DNA from: Thioalkalivibrio sp. XN8
GTDB lineage: Bacteria > Pseudomonadota > Gammaproteobacteria > Steroidobacterales > XN24
Reading direction: 5' to 3'
Assembly: GCF_011058255.1 (NCBI RefSeq)
Contig: NZ_JAALFH010000008.1
Location: 1 to 64,000, forward strand
Length of the DNA: 64,000 nucleotides
The notes under the pieces are model-generated. The model was not told the DNA's origin. It saw nothing but the letters and a program-made list of their open reading frames with translations, and made no database searches. Position 1 is the stretch's first letter, and each line of letters begins with the position of its first letter. Below, in pieces: positions 49,484 through 58,018 of this stretch. The translations under genes and the position numbers were made by a program.

Positions 49484-50686
49484 ATGGACAAGCTTCGCTT
49501 CGAGAACCGCCACGGCATCCAGCTCACGGGCACGCTGGAGCTGCCGCCCGGCGGCGAGTGGCGCGCGACCGCCCTGTTCGCGCACTGCTTCACCTGCTCG
49601 CGCAACATCCGGGCGGCCCGCGACGTGACCCGCGCGCTGGCCCGGGCGGGCTTCGCGGTGCTGCGCTTCGACTTCACCGGCCTCGGCGAAAGCGAGGGCG
49701 AGTTCGCCGACACCAGTTTCGCCAGCAACCTGGACGATCTCGAGGACGCGGCCCGCTGGCTGGCCGGGCACTACGCGCCGCCGCAGCTGCTGGTGGGCCA
49801 TTCGCTGGGCGGCACGGCCGTCCTCGCGGTCGCCGAGCGGCTCGAGAGCGTGCGCGCCGTGGCCACGCTGGGCGCCCCGGCGTCCCCGGAGCACGTGCTC
49901 AGGCAATTCGGCTCCGGCCTGGAACAAATCGAGGAGGAGGGCAGCGCCGAGGTGGAGCTGGCCGGGCGCAGTTTCCGCGTGCGGCGGGATTTCGTCGCGG
50001 ACGCGCGCCGGCACCCGCTGGGCGAACGCCTGGCGCGGCTGCGGCGGGCCCTGCTGGTGCTGCATTCGCCCGTCGATGCCGTGGTCCCGGTCGGCGAGGC
50101 GCAGAAGATCTTCGTCGCCGCGAAACACCCGAAGAGTTTCGTCAGCCTGGACGATGCCGACCACCTGTTGTCGCGCTCCGAGCACTCGACCTATGCCGGC
50201 AACGTGATCGCGGCCTGGGCCGCCCGCTTCCTGGAACTGCCGGCGCCCGAGCCGGCGCCCGGGGCGCGGGTCCGCGGGCTGACGGCCGACGGCTTCCTGG
50301 GCAGCGTGCAGGCCGGCCCGCATGCGCTGGTCACCGACGAGCCGGCCGACAAGGGCGGCCGGGACCTGGGGCCGGACCCCTACCAGTTCCTGGCCGCGGC
50401 CCTGGGCAGCTGCACGGTCATGACGCTCAATATGTACGCCCGCCACAAGAAGCTGCCGGTCACCCGGGTGAGCTGCGAGGTCACGCACCGGCGCGTCCAC
50501 GCGGAGGACTGCGCGGACTGCGAGCAGCGCGACGGCCACATCCACGAGCTCAGCCGCGTGATCGCGATCGAAGGCGAGCTGGAACCGGCGCAGCGCGAGC
50601 GCATGCTCCAGATCGCCGACCGCTGCCCCGTGCACCGGACGCTGGAGGGCGAGATCAAGATCCGCTCGGAGCTGGCCGAGCCCTAG
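49484..50686 (+). CDS. bifunctional alpha/beta hydrolase-OsmC protein
   Basis: This 400-residue fusion has residues ~1-255 as an alpha/beta hydrolase (HCFTCSRN, RFDFTGLGESEGEF, nucleophile in VGHSLGGTAVLA with Ser107, DADHLLSRSEH with the catalytic His). Residues ~265-400 are an OsmC-like peroxidase domain with redox cysteines in AALGSCTVMTLNMYA and ADRCPVHRTLEGEI. This is a known natural fusion, probably handling lipid or organic hydroperoxides. It overlaps the next gene's end by 4 bases on the opposite strand. Confidence 0.93.
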   Translation: MDKLRFENRHGIQLTGTLELPPGGEWRATALFAHCFTCSRNIRAARDVTRALARAGFAVLRFDFTGLGESEGEFADTSFASNLDDLEDAARWLAGHYAPPQLLVGHSLGGTAVLAVAERLESVRAVATLGAPASPEHVLRQFGSGLEQIEEEGSAEVELAGRSFRVRRDFVADARRHPLGERLARLRRALLVLHSPVDAVVPVGEAQKIFVAAKHPKSFVSLDDADHLLSRSEHSTYAGNVIAAWAARFLELPAPEPAPGARVRGLTADGFLGSVQAGPHALVTDEPADKGGRDLGPDPYQFLAAALGSCTVMTLNMYARHKKLPVTRVSCEVTHRRVHAEDCADCEQRDGHIHELSRVIAIEGELEPAQRERMLQIADRCPVHRTLEGEIKIRSELAEP

Positions 50687-51474
50687 CTGTTGCGCCAGTA
50701 GGTGGCCAGGCGGTCGGCGGTTGCCGTGAGCGGGTCGCGGTGTTCCATTTGCGCCAGCCAGTGCGCCGGAATGGCGTCGACGCCGTAGAGGGCGCCCAGC
50801 AGTTGTCCGGCCACCGCGGCGGCCGCGTCGGCCCCGCCGTGGCGCCTGGCGACGAGGGTGAGGCCCGCGGCGAACGAGCCCGACACCAGCGCCCCGTAGG
50901 CCGCGATTGCCAGCGCATTCCCGGGGGCGCTCGCGCCCAGCTCCCTGGTGGCCTGGTCCGGGTCGATGCCGGCCCGGGCATAGGACTCCGCGCGGTTCAG
51001 TGCCACCAGGACCGGCTCATGATCCGGATAGCGCGCCAGCAGGTGGCGGGCGATCGCCAGCGCGCCCGGCAGCGAAATCCCGTCCGCCAGCGCGGCGACC
51101 ATGGCCGCGAGGGCGCCGGCGCCGAGCCGCGGGCCGGGCTGGTCGTCGGCGCTCGCGGCCAGCTCCGCGGCGAGGTCGAAGGCGGGGCGGATGGAGAACG
51201 CGCCGTCGGGGCGCCACATGAACAGACCCACGGGCGCCGCGCTGGCCAGGGCGTCGCCGGCGGCCGGCCCGGCCCGGCGCAGGCAGGCCTGGCGCACCGA
51301 CTGCACCAGGCAGGCGCTGCCGAGCTCGTCGCTGTCGTCCCAGCCAAGCAGCAGGCCCTCGGCTGTCGCCAGGGTCATCCAGCCGGCATCGCCGTTCGCG
51401 CCGGCCTGGCCCAGCATGGCGCCCGCCGCCCCGCCCAGCAGGCAACCACGGAACCGCTTGCGGATGGCATCCAT
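50683..51474 (-). CDS. degenerate ADP-ribosylglycohydrolase-fold protein
   Basis: This ~263-residue all-helical protein has the frame of DraG/ARH proteins: RFRGCLLGGAAGAMLGQAG at the start and VAGQLLGALYGVDAIPAHW near the end. The metal-binding acids are lost. The usual TDDT stretch is replaced by WMTLATAEGL, and the late GGDxDT motif reads GGADAAAA. It is therefore probably not a hydrolase of ADP-ribose. ATG at 51474 or GTG at 51480 may be the start. It lies seven bases downstream of a small unknown gene. Confidence 0.72.
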   Translation of the reverse strand: MDAIRKRFRGCLLGGAAGAMLGQAGANGDAGWMTLATAEGLLLGWDDSDELGSACLVQSVRQACLRRAGPAAGDALASAAPVGLFMWRPDGAFSIRPAFDLAAELAASADDQPGPRLGAGALAAMVAALADGISLPGALAIARHLLARYPDHEPVLVALNRAESYARAGIDPDQATRELGASAPGNALAIAAYGALVSGSFAAGLTLVARRHGGADAAAAVAGQLLGALYGVDAIPAHWLAQMEHRDPLTATADRLATYWRNS

Positions 51475-51481
51475 GCTCACC

Positions 51482-51775
51482 TCACTGGCTGTAGAGTTCG
51501 CAGGGCACCCCGGTGGCGATCAGTACCGCGCGCAGGTCGGAGACCGCCAACGCGTTGCCGCCAAAGAAGTTCTCGAGCAGGCTGAGCAGCGCGGCGTCCT
51601 TCGCTGCCGCGGGCACCCGCAGCCAGTATTCCTGCTCGGCCGGACCGGCGGTCTGCGCTTCGACGGGGAGTTCTTCCCGGCCGACCAGCAGCAGGTCGCC
51701 CTCGGTGGTGATCCGGGCCTCGATCGAGACGCCATGGCCGTCGGCTTTGCGAACGAGTTCTACCACGTAGTTCAT
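51482..51775 (-). CDS. small protein, unknown
   Basis: This 97-residue acidic protein reads NYVVELVRKADGHGVSIEAR, EYWLRVPAAAKDAALLSLLE and NFFGGNALAVSDLRAVLIA. The first half looks beta-rich and the second helical. I do not recognise a family. The tight spacing to the degenerate glycohydrolase gene (7 bases) suggests an operon and a shared role. Confidence 0.65.
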   Translation of the reverse strand: MNYVVELVRKADGHGVSIEARITTEGDLLLVGREELPVEAQTAGPAEQEYWLRVPAAAKDAALLSLLENFFGGNALAVSDLRAVLIATGVPCELYSQ

Positions 51776-51899
51776 CTTGGCCCTCCCTGCCGGCCATGGG
51801 AATTATGAACCATATATGAAGAAAAAAGGATATTAGAGGACTCCGTATTAACCGGGGTCGGCGTCGCGGGGCGGCGGGGCGGCGGAGTACCATGGGGGC

Positions 51900-53342
51900 A
51901 TGTTCGCCTTCACCCACAGCTACCAGGCGTTGCCCGAGCGCTGTTACGCGCGGCTCGGACCGGTGCCCGTGGCGGCGCCGCGGCTCGTCGCCTTCAACCA
52001 TGCCCTGGCGGACGAGCTCGGCGCGGCCGGCGCGCCGGACGAGGCCGTGCTGGCGCGCTGGTTCGGCGGCAACGAGCTGCCGGCCGGGGCGGCGCCGATG
52101 GCGCTGGCCTACGCCGGGCACCAGTTCGGCCACTTCGTGCCGCAGCTCGGCGACGGGCGCGCGCTGCTGCTCGGAGAGGTCGCCGGCCCGGGCGGGCGCC
52201 GGCGCGACGTCCAGCTGAAGGGTTCCGGGCGGACACCGTTCTCGCGTGGCGGCGACGGGCGCTCCGCGCTGGGCCCGGTGTTGCGCGAGTACCTGGTGAG
52301 CGAGGCCATGCACGCGCTCGGCATCCCGACCACGCGGGCGCTGGCGGCCGTGACCACCGGCGAGCCGGTGTTCCGGGAGACCGCGCTGCCGGGGGCGGTG
52401 TTCACCCGCGTGGCGGCGAGCCACATCCGGGTCGGCACCTTCCAGTATTTCGCCGCGCGCGAGGACGGCGAGGCCCTGCGGGCGCTGGCCGACCACGCCA
52501 TCGCCCGGCATTACCCGGCCGCGAGCGCGGCGGAGGCGCCGTACCTGGCGCTGCTCGAGGCGGTGGTCGAGGCGCAGGCGGCGCTGGTGGCCCGCTGGCT
52601 CGGCATCGGCTTCATCCACGGCGTGATGAACACCGACAACACGGCGATCTCGGGCGAGACCATCGACTACGGCCCCTGCGCCTTCATGGACGCCTACGAC
52701 CCGGCGACGGTGTTCAGCTCCATCGACCGGCACGGGCGCTACGCCTACGCGAACCAGCCGCCGATCGCCCAGTGGAACCTGGCGCGGCTGGCCGAGGCGC
52801 TGCTGCCGCTGGTGGACGAAGAGCCGGCGGCGGCGGTGGAGCGCGTGACGCCGGTAGTGCGCGAGTTCGCGTCCCGCTTCGAGCGGCACTGGCTGGCGGT
52901 GATGCGGGCGAAGCTCGGGCTGGCCGCGGCGGAGGAGGGCGACGCCGGGCTGGCGCAGACCCTGCTGGACGCCATGCAGGCCGCGGGGATGGACTTCACC
53001 CGGACCTTCCGGCAGCTGGCGGACGCGGCGGCGGGCGCCGAAGCCGCCGGCCTCGAGCCGCTCGGGACCTGGCTGGCCGACTGGCGCGCAAGGCTGGCCC
53101 GCGACCCGCAGGCGCCGGCGGAGCGGGCCGCCGCGATGCGCCGCGCCAACCCGGCCGTGATCCCGCGCAACTACCGGGTCGAGGAGGCGCTCGCCGCGGC
53201 GGTGGAGCGCGAGGATTTCGGGCCGTTCGAGCGCCTGCGCGGCATGCTGGCGCAGCCGTATGCGTCAGACGCGGCCGCCGAGGCCTTCCTCGCGCCGCCG
53301 GCGGCGCCGGACCCCGGCTACCGGACCTTCTGCGGCACCTGA
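51900..53342 (+). CDS. selO: protein adenylyltransferase SelO (YdiU)
   Basis: This 480-residue pseudokinase transfers AMP to proteins. SelO motifs seen are YAGHQFGHFVPQLGDGRALL, KGSGRTPFSRGGDGRSALGP, LREYLVSEAMHALGIPTTRA, RVAASHIRVGTFQYF, GFIHGVMNTDNTAISGETID and FMDAYDP. The chain ends with FCGT, a Cys where some homologues carry selenocysteine or a CSS tail. The N-terminal mitochondrial part is absent, as in bacteria. It is monocistronic. Confidence 0.95.
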   Translation: MFAFTHSYQALPERCYARLGPVPVAAPRLVAFNHALADELGAAGAPDEAVLARWFGGNELPAGAAPMALAYAGHQFGHFVPQLGDGRALLLGEVAGPGGRRRDVQLKGSGRTPFSRGGDGRSALGPVLREYLVSEAMHALGIPTTRALAAVTTGEPVFRETALPGAVFTRVAASHIRVGTFQYFAAREDGEALRALADHAIARHYPAASAAEAPYLALLEAVVEAQAALVARWLGIGFIHGVMNTDNTAISGETIDYGPCAFMDAYDPATVFSSIDRHGRYAYANQPPIAQWNLARLAEALLPLVDEEPAAAVERVTPVVREFASRFERHWLAVMRAKLGLAAAEEGDAGLAQTLLDAMQAAGMDFTRTFRQLADAAAGAEAAGLEPLGTWLADWRARLARDPQAPAERAAAMRRANPAVIPRNYRVEEALAAAVEREDFGPFERLRGMLAQPYASDAAAEAFLAPPAAPDPGYRTFCGT

Positions 53343-53344
53343 GC

Positions 53345-53758
53345 TCAGGCCTCGGGATCGTCGATGTGCGCTTTCTCGGCCAGGGCGAGCACGTCGGAGA
53401 CGATGTCGTTCATGGTCACGATGCCGATCATGTCGTCGCCGTCGAGCACCAGCAGGCGCTGCACCTTTTGCGACACCATCAGGCGCGCCACGTACTTCAC
53501 GTCCAGGCTCGGCGGCACGGAGATCATCGGCTTGCTGCAGACGTCGTAGACGTTGATCAGGTCGATGTCGCCTTCCTCGGCGACGATGGTGCGCAGGATG
53601 GCGGCGTAGGTGACGATGCCGAAGGCATCGCGCTCATCGCGCCGCTCCACCACCAGCGACTTGACCTTGTTGGCCTTCATCTTCGCCATCGCCTCGCGCA
53701 GGTTCGCCAGCGGCGAGATGGTGGCCACGTTGGTCTGCATGATGTCCTTGACGAGCAT
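53345..53758 (-). CDS. CBS-domain-pair protein
   Basis: This 137-residue stand-alone CBS pair has VKDIMQTNVATISPLANLRE, VKSLVVERRDERDAFGIVTY, CSKPMISVPPSLDVKYVARL and RLLVLDGDDMIGIVTMNDIV. CBS pairs bind adenine nucleotides. It follows the P-II gene in the same direction 19 bases away, so it probably helps regulate the DUF1538 transporter. Confidence 0.92.
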   Translation of the reverse strand: MLVKDIMQTNVATISPLANLREAMAKMKANKVKSLVVERRDERDAFGIVTYAAILRTIVAEEGDIDLINVYDVCSKPMISVPPSLDVKYVARLMVSQKVQRLLVLDGDDMIGIVTMNDIVSDVLALAEKAHIDDPEA

Positions 53759-53777
53759 GTGGTCTCTCCTGGCCCGC

Positions 53778-54125
53778 TCAGATCTCTTCGCGGATCTGTT
53801 CCGCGAAGCTCTCGATCTGCCGCGTGTCGATGCCGGCGATGTGCTCCAGCGGCAGGGTGAAAACGACGCCCTTGGAACTGGTCTTCAACTCGAGCTCTTC
53901 GGCGATGCTTTTCATGATGCTGACCGAGAGTTTCTTCTCGACCACGCAGAACAGCACGGTCTGGCTGCCCTGGTACGTCAGGCCGAAGAAAGTCTTCCGT
54001 TCCTCGGCGCCGACCCCGCGCGCGCTCAGGATGGTCATGCCGGCGGCGCCGGCCTTGCGCGCGGCCTCGATGGCCTTTTCCTCCAGGTCCTCGGCCACGA
54101 TGGCCACCAGTGCAGCAAATTTCAT
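53778..54125 (-). CDS. P-II-like signalling protein
   Basis: This 115-residue ferredoxin-fold P-II family protein has FAALVAIVAEDLEEKAIEAA, a T-loop-like GVGAEERKTFFGLTYQGSQ, VVEKKLSVSIMKSIAEELEL, and a C-terminal segment IDTRQIESFAEQIREEI. The T-loop is shorter than in GlnB and lacks its uridylylated Tyr context. Its ATG overlaps the DUF1538 stop by 4 bases (ATGA), implying it binds and gates that transporter. Confidence 0.87.
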   Translation of the reverse strand: MKFAALVAIVAEDLEEKAIEAARKAGAAGMTILSARGVGAEERKTFFGLTYQGSQTVLFCVVEKKLSVSIMKSIAEELELKTSSKGVVFTLPLEHIAGIDTRQIESFAEQIREEI

Positions 54126-55639
54126 GCGGAGACTCCCCTGCGCCTGGCGACGAAATCGACCAGGATGGCGTAAGCCATGACGGATATTATCGGAAAGATG
54201 GAAGCGAAGGCGATCAGGCCGAAGCCGTCGATCATCACATTGCGGCCTTCGATGTTGGTGGCCAGGCCGATCCCCAGCGCCGTCACCAGCGGCACCGTGA
54301 CCTCGGAGGTCGTGACGCCGCCGAGGTCGTAGGCGAGCGGCACGATGTACTTCGGCGCGATGGCGGTCAGCGCGATCACCACGGCATAGCCCCCCATGAT
54401 GTAGTAGTGGATCGGGTCGCCGGTGATGATCCGGTGCACGCCGATGGTAATGCCGACGGCGACGCCCACGGCCACCAGCAGGCGGATGACATTCGCCTGC
54501 AGCCGCCCCTGGGCGGCCCGCTCGGCCTGGCCCCCGATGGCGATCAGGGCGGGTTCGGCCAGGGTGGTGGCGAAGCCGATGGCGAAGGCGAACACGTACA
54601 CGGGCACCCAGCCGTCCAGGGCGATGAGCTGCTCGGCCATGCTCCGGCCGACGGGAAAGAGGCCGAGCTTGAGCCCGACCACGAAGGCGTAGAGGCCGAC
54701 GATCACCAGGGCGAAGCCGATCGCGACCTGGCGGACGTGCGCCAGCGGCCGGCGGATGACGGCGTACTGGAAGAACAGGATCACCGCGATGATCGGCAGC
54801 ACGTCCCGCACCATCAGCGCCAGGTCCCTGAGCATGCCGAGCAGGAAGCTCCCCATCGTCACGGTCACGATGTCCCCGATGTCGTCGGACGCTGCCGCCG
54901 TCGCCAGCGGCTCGCTCATCGGCTGGGTCTCGCCGAAGCCGTACACCCAGATGCCGTAGAGCTGGACCGAGATCATCGGGACCATCACCGCCAGGCCGAC
55001 CAGGCCGAAGCCGTGCGCCAGCGGGTTGCGTCCTCGTACGGCCATGGCCAGGCCGATGCCCAGCGCCGCGATGAGCGGCACCGTGACGATGTTGGTGGTG
55101 ACGCCGCCGGAGTCGTAGGCCAGCCCGACGATCTCCTCGGGAGCAAAGAAGGTGACGATGACCACCGTGATGTAGCCGATGATCATGTACCAGTGCAGGC
55201 TGTGGCCCAGCAGGGTGCGCACGATGCCCAGCGACACCACGGCGCCGACCGAGGTCGCAACCAGCAGCCGCAGGGTCCAGCCGTTGATCCGCCCGGCGCT
55301 GATGATCTCCGCCTGGGTCGCCACCGCGATCAGCGCCGGCTCGGCGATGACCGCCGCGAAACCCAGGCAGAAGCCGAAAATCATCAACAGCGGCAGCGAA
55401 CCCTTGCGGGCGAACTCGTCCGACAGGGTGTTGCCGATCGGGAAGATGCCGAGCTCGAGGCCCTGCAGGAACAGCGCGATGCCGAGCACCACCACGGCGA
55501 GGCCGAAGGTGATCCCGAGCCAGCCCTCCGGCACCTGGCGGATCACCAGCGCCTGGAAGACGCCGACGACGATGATGATGGGCAGCAGGTTGCGGAAGGA
55601 GTGCGCCAGCAGGTCGAGGAAGTCCTTGAACTGAGTCAC
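54122..55639 (-). CDS. DUF1538 membrane transporter-like protein
   Basis: This 505-residue polytopic protein has an internal duplication. The first half contains GLELGIFPIGNTLSDEFARK and AEPALIAVATQAEII; the second contains GLKLGLFPVGRSMAEQLIAL and AEPALIAIGGQAERAAQG. Each half also has a Ser/Gly-rich GLAYDSGGVTTNIVTVPLI or LAYDLGGVTTSEVTVPLV stretch. It matches DUF1538, a family found with P-II and CBS proteins. The substrate is unknown. GTG at 55639 after GGGAG is the best start. Confidence 0.88.
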   Translation of the reverse strand: MTQFKDFLDLLAHSFRNLLPIIIVVGVFQALVIRQVPEGWLGITFGLAVVVLGIALFLQGLELGIFPIGNTLSDEFARKGSLPLLMIFGFCLGFAAVIAEPALIAVATQAEIISAGRINGWTLRLLVATSVGAVVSLGIVRTLLGHSLHWYMIIGYITVVIVTFFAPEEIVGLAYDSGGVTTNIVTVPLIAALGIGLAMAVRGRNPLAHGFGLVGLAVMVPMISVQLYGIWVYGFGETQPMSEPLATAAASDDIGDIVTVTMGSFLLGMLRDLALMVRDVLPIIAVILFFQYAVIRRPLAHVRQVAIGFALVIVGLYAFVVGLKLGLFPVGRSMAEQLIALDGWVPVYVFAFAIGFATTLAEPALIAIGGQAERAAQGRLQANVIRLLVAVGVAVGITIGVHRIITGDPIHYYIMGGYAVVIALTAIAPKYIVPLAYDLGGVTTSEVTVPLVTALGIGLATNIEGRNVMIDGFGLIAFASIFPIISVMAYAILVDFVARRRGVSA

Positions 55640-55698
55640 TGCCGCTCCCTGAGTGCACGTGGCCCGCCGGGAGCAAAGATACCATGCCGGCGCCGGCG

Positions 55699-55854
55699 TC
55701 AGGTGTCGTACATATTCACGAACAGCAGCACCAGCCCGAGCCGCATGGTGTACTGGAACGCGGCCTGGAGGCTCACGAGGTTGTGTGTCGCGTACAGCAG
55801 GCACAGCAGCGCGCCGAAGATGACCAGCAGGATCTTCAGGTATCGAATCGCCAT
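55699..55854 (-). CDS. 51-residue membrane protein (DUF2165-like N-terminus)
   Basis: The frame encodes AIRYLKILLVIFGALLCLLY and LQAAFQYTMRLGLVLLFVNM, two hydrophobic segments. The start resembles DUF2165 proteins, which are about three times longer, so this may be a truncated or independent small membrane protein. It lies just upstream of the DUF1538 operon in the same direction. Confidence 0.5.
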   Translation of the reverse strand: MAIRYLKILLVIFGALLCLLYATHNLVSLQAAFQYTMRLGLVLLFVNMYDT

Positions 55855-55993
55855 CGCAGTCTCCCCCTGTCGGCATTTTCCCCCGGCTGGATGAAAGCGC
55901 ATTGCAGCATGCATCGCATGCTGCAGCGCACTGGCCAGCCGTTGCGCAGAAGCGCAAAAAACGGAGTACAGTCGGCCGCCAGGGGGAACAGAC

Positions 55994-56569
55994 ATGACCG
56001 ACCTCGAAAAGGCTGTCGCGACCCAGCTCGCGAACATCGAAAAACGCACCGGCCGCAGCCTTCACGACCTGGCGCAAATGCTGCGCGCCAGCGGGCTGGC
56101 GAAACACGGCGAGCAGGTGGCGCTGCTGAAGCGCGAATTCGGCATGGGCCACGGCGACGCGAACCTGCTCGCGCACCACGTGCGCAAGCTCGATGCTGCG
56201 GCCGCGGGGCAGGCCGGGCCGGCCACGCCGGCCGCCGCCGTGGACGCGCTCTACAGCGGCAACAAGGCGCACCTGCGGCCGGTCCACGACCGGCTGATGA
56301 AGGCCATCCGGGGTTTCGGCGACTTCGAGGAAGCGCCCAAGAAGACCTACGTCAGCCTGCGGCGCAAGAAGCAGTTCGCCATGATCGGCCCGGCGACCAA
56401 CACCCAGGTCGAGGTCGGCATAAACCTGAAAGACGTCGAGCCCACCGGCGGCCTGGTGGCGTTGCCGCCGAAGAGCATGTGCGATTACAAGATCCGGCTC
56501 GACAGCGCCGGCGACGTCACGCCCGAACTCCTGTCCTGGGTGCGGAAGGCCTACGACGCTGCGGGTTGA
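55994..56569 (+). CDS. DUF4287 + DUF5655 protein
   Basis: This 191-residue protein has an N-terminal DUF4287 helical domain (NIEKRTGRSLHDLAQMLRAS, KREFGMGHGDANLLAHHV) and a C-terminal DUF5655 domain (VHDRLMKAIRGFGDFEEAPK, YVSLRRKKQFAMIGPATNTQ, PELLSWVRKAYDAAG). The combination is common in bacteria, but the function is unknown. It is divergent from the small membrane gene. Confidence 0.9.
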   Translation: MTDLEKAVATQLANIEKRTGRSLHDLAQMLRASGLAKHGEQVALLKREFGMGHGDANLLAHHVRKLDAAAAGQAGPATPAAAVDALYSGNKAHLRPVHDRLMKAIRGFGDFEEAPKKTYVSLRRKKQFAMIGPATNTQVEVGINLKDVEPTGGLVALPPKSMCDYKIRLDSAGDVTPELLSWVRKAYDAAG

Positions 56570-56678
56570 TCAGCGACTGCCCCGGATGCCGAAGATGGCC
56601 AGCAGCAGGCCGAGCACCACGCCCGCCCCGCCGCCTACGAAGTAGTAGGTCGTCTGGCCGCTGAAGCGGCCGTGCCGC

Positions 56679-57275
56679 TCAAGCGCCGGCGAGCACGAAG
56701 CGCAGCGGCTGCTGTGCCCACTCTTCGGCGTAGCCGACCCCGATGCGCGGGGTCGCTACGATGCGGTCGGGCGGCACCCGCCGGCCGCGCTCGATGAACA
56801 GCGCCTCCCCGGTGACCAGGTCGGCATGGTCCAGCGCCCGGTCGATGGCCAGCGCCTGCGCCAGGCGGGCGGGACCGGAACAGAGATCGCGCGGCTCGAG
56901 CCGCACCGCCGGGATGCGGCCGGCGCGGCGGGCGCGCATGAACTCCAGCCCCTCGAGCGGCTCCAGCCCGCGCAGCAGCACCGCTTCCGGCGCCCCGGGC
57001 CGTCGCGCCACCACGTTCATGCAGTAGTGCATGCCGTAGATGAAGTACACGTAGGCGTGTCCGGCCGGCCCCCACATGGCGGCGTTCCGCGGCGTATGCC
57101 GGCCGCCGTAGCTGTGCGCGGCCTTGTCCTCGACGCCCAGGTAGGCCTCGGTTTCGATGATGCGCCCGGCCAGGCGGGTCCCGTCGTCGAGCACGCGCAC
57201 CAGCACCTGGCCGAGCAGGGCGCGGGCCAGGGTCGTGGCGTCGCGCTGGTAGAACTTGCGGGACAGGCGGGTCAC
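56679..57275 (-). CDS. DNA-3-methyladenine glycosylase (AAG/MPG family)
   Basis: This 198-residue base-excision enzyme removes alkylated purines. Family motifs are RALLGQVLVRVLDDGTRLAG, IETEAYLGVEDKAAHSYGGR, HAYVYFIYGMHYCMNVVARR, EAVLLRGLEPLEG, and RIGVGYAEEWAQQPLRFVL. The catalytic Glu of ETEAY is present. It is a full-length bacterial form. Confidence 0.94.
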   Translation of the reverse strand: MTRLSRKFYQRDATTLARALLGQVLVRVLDDGTRLAGRIIETEAYLGVEDKAAHSYGGRHTPRNAAMWGPAGHAYVYFIYGMHYCMNVVARRPGAPEAVLLRGLEPLEGLEFMRARRAGRIPAVRLEPRDLCSGPARLAQALAIDRALDHADLVTGEALFIERGRRVPPDRIVATPRIGVGYAEEWAQQPLRFVLAGA

Positions 57276-57315
57276 GGGCGTATGCTAATCCCCTCGTTGC
57301 AGCAGGGGATAGCGG

Positions 57316-57957
57316 ATGTCGCAGCAAGCGCCGAAGAGCATCTCATGGATGGTGGCGGCGGCCCTGGTCGTGGCCGCGCCGGCGGCGACAGCGGCCGAGT
57401 CGCGCCTCGAGGTCGGCGCCTTCGGCGCCTGGCGCCTTGGCGGCGAGTTCACGGCGGGCGCCGACACGCCCGCGGAGCGCGAGGTGGACCTGGAAGAGAG
57501 CGGCAGCTGGGGACTGTCCCTCGGCCTGTACCGGGACCCGGACTCCTTCTACGAGTTTCTTTATTCGCGCCAGTCGACCCGGCTGGACCGGGGTGATTTC
57601 GGGCCCGGCGCGCCCGGCATCTCGGCCGAGTATTACCACGTCGGCGGCACGCTGCTGTTCGGCGACGAGCCGCGCTACCGCTCCTTCGTGTCGCTGACCA
57701 TCGGCGCGGGGCGTTTCAAGGCGGACGGCTTCGGCGCCGAAACCGACCTGTCGGTCAGCCTCGGGACCGGCCTGCGGGTGCCGGTGACCGAGCGCCTCGC
57801 CATCGATTTCGGGGTGCGCGGCTATTTGACCTTCATCGACCAGGACACCCGGCTGTTCTGCACCAGCATCGGCGGGCAGGGCGGCTGCCTGCTGGAGTCG
57901 AGCGGCAGCAGCGTGTTCCAGGCCGAGGCGAGCGCGGGCTTCCGCTGGCGGTTCTGA
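57316..57957 (+). CDS. outer-membrane beta-barrel protein
   Basis: This 213-residue protein has a signal peptide (VAAALVVAAPAATAAES) and an OmpW/OMP_b-brl-like 8-strand pattern (YEFLYSRQSTRLD, YYHVGGTLLFGDEPRYRSFV, GTGLRVPVTERLAIDFGVRG). It ends AEASAGFRWRF, a terminal Phe for BAM recognition. The ligand is unknown. Confidence 0.82.
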   Translation: MSQQAPKSISWMVAAALVVAAPAATAAESRLEVGAFGAWRLGGEFTAGADTPAEREVDLEESGSWGLSLGLYRDPDSFYEFLYSRQSTRLDRGDFGPGAPGISAEYYHVGGTLLFGDEPRYRSFVSLTIGAGRFKADGFGAETDLSVSLGTGLRVPVTERLAIDFGVRGYLTFIDQDTRLFCTSIGGQGGCLLESSGSSVFQAEASAGFRWRF

Positions 57958-57960
57958 CTC

Positions 57961-58015
57961 GGGACCGGTCCTGGGGACTGTCCCCAGGACGGGGACAGTC
58001 CCCAGGACCGGTCCC
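57961..58015. repeat. long palindromic repeat (25-bp arms)
   Basis: The left arm 57961-57985 and right arm 57991-58015 are perfect inverted copies around AGGAC. Each arm carries the GGACCGGTCC and GGGGACTGTCCCC modules. It lies between the convergent outer-membrane protein and rsmE genes, where it could also act as a bidirectional stop signal. Confidence 0.9.
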
Positions 58016-58018
58016 TGA

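Noticed and set aside
49402-51585. 727-codon plus-strand frame spanning two genes
   Set aside because: It overlaps the hydrolase-OsmC and glycohydrolase-like genes in a different frame and has low-complexity Arg/Ala/Gly composition.
54110-55894. 594-codon plus-strand open frame opposite DUF1538
   Set aside because: Composition is dominated by His/Asp/Gln/Arg, typical of an antisense frame; the minus strand encodes a clear membrane protein and P-II protein.
56571-56678. Minus-strand frame ending GGGAGVVLGLLLAIFGIRG and a stop, like a membrane-protein C-terminus
   Set aside because: No start codon or upstream gene portion is available in that frame except inside the glycosylase gene; too little to call a gene or a remnant.
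57510-57522. TGGGGACTGTCCC inside the outer-membrane protein gene
   Set aside because: It matches the repeat module for 13 bases only and encodes an ordinary W-G-L-S strand; could be chance, so it is not listed as a repeat copy.
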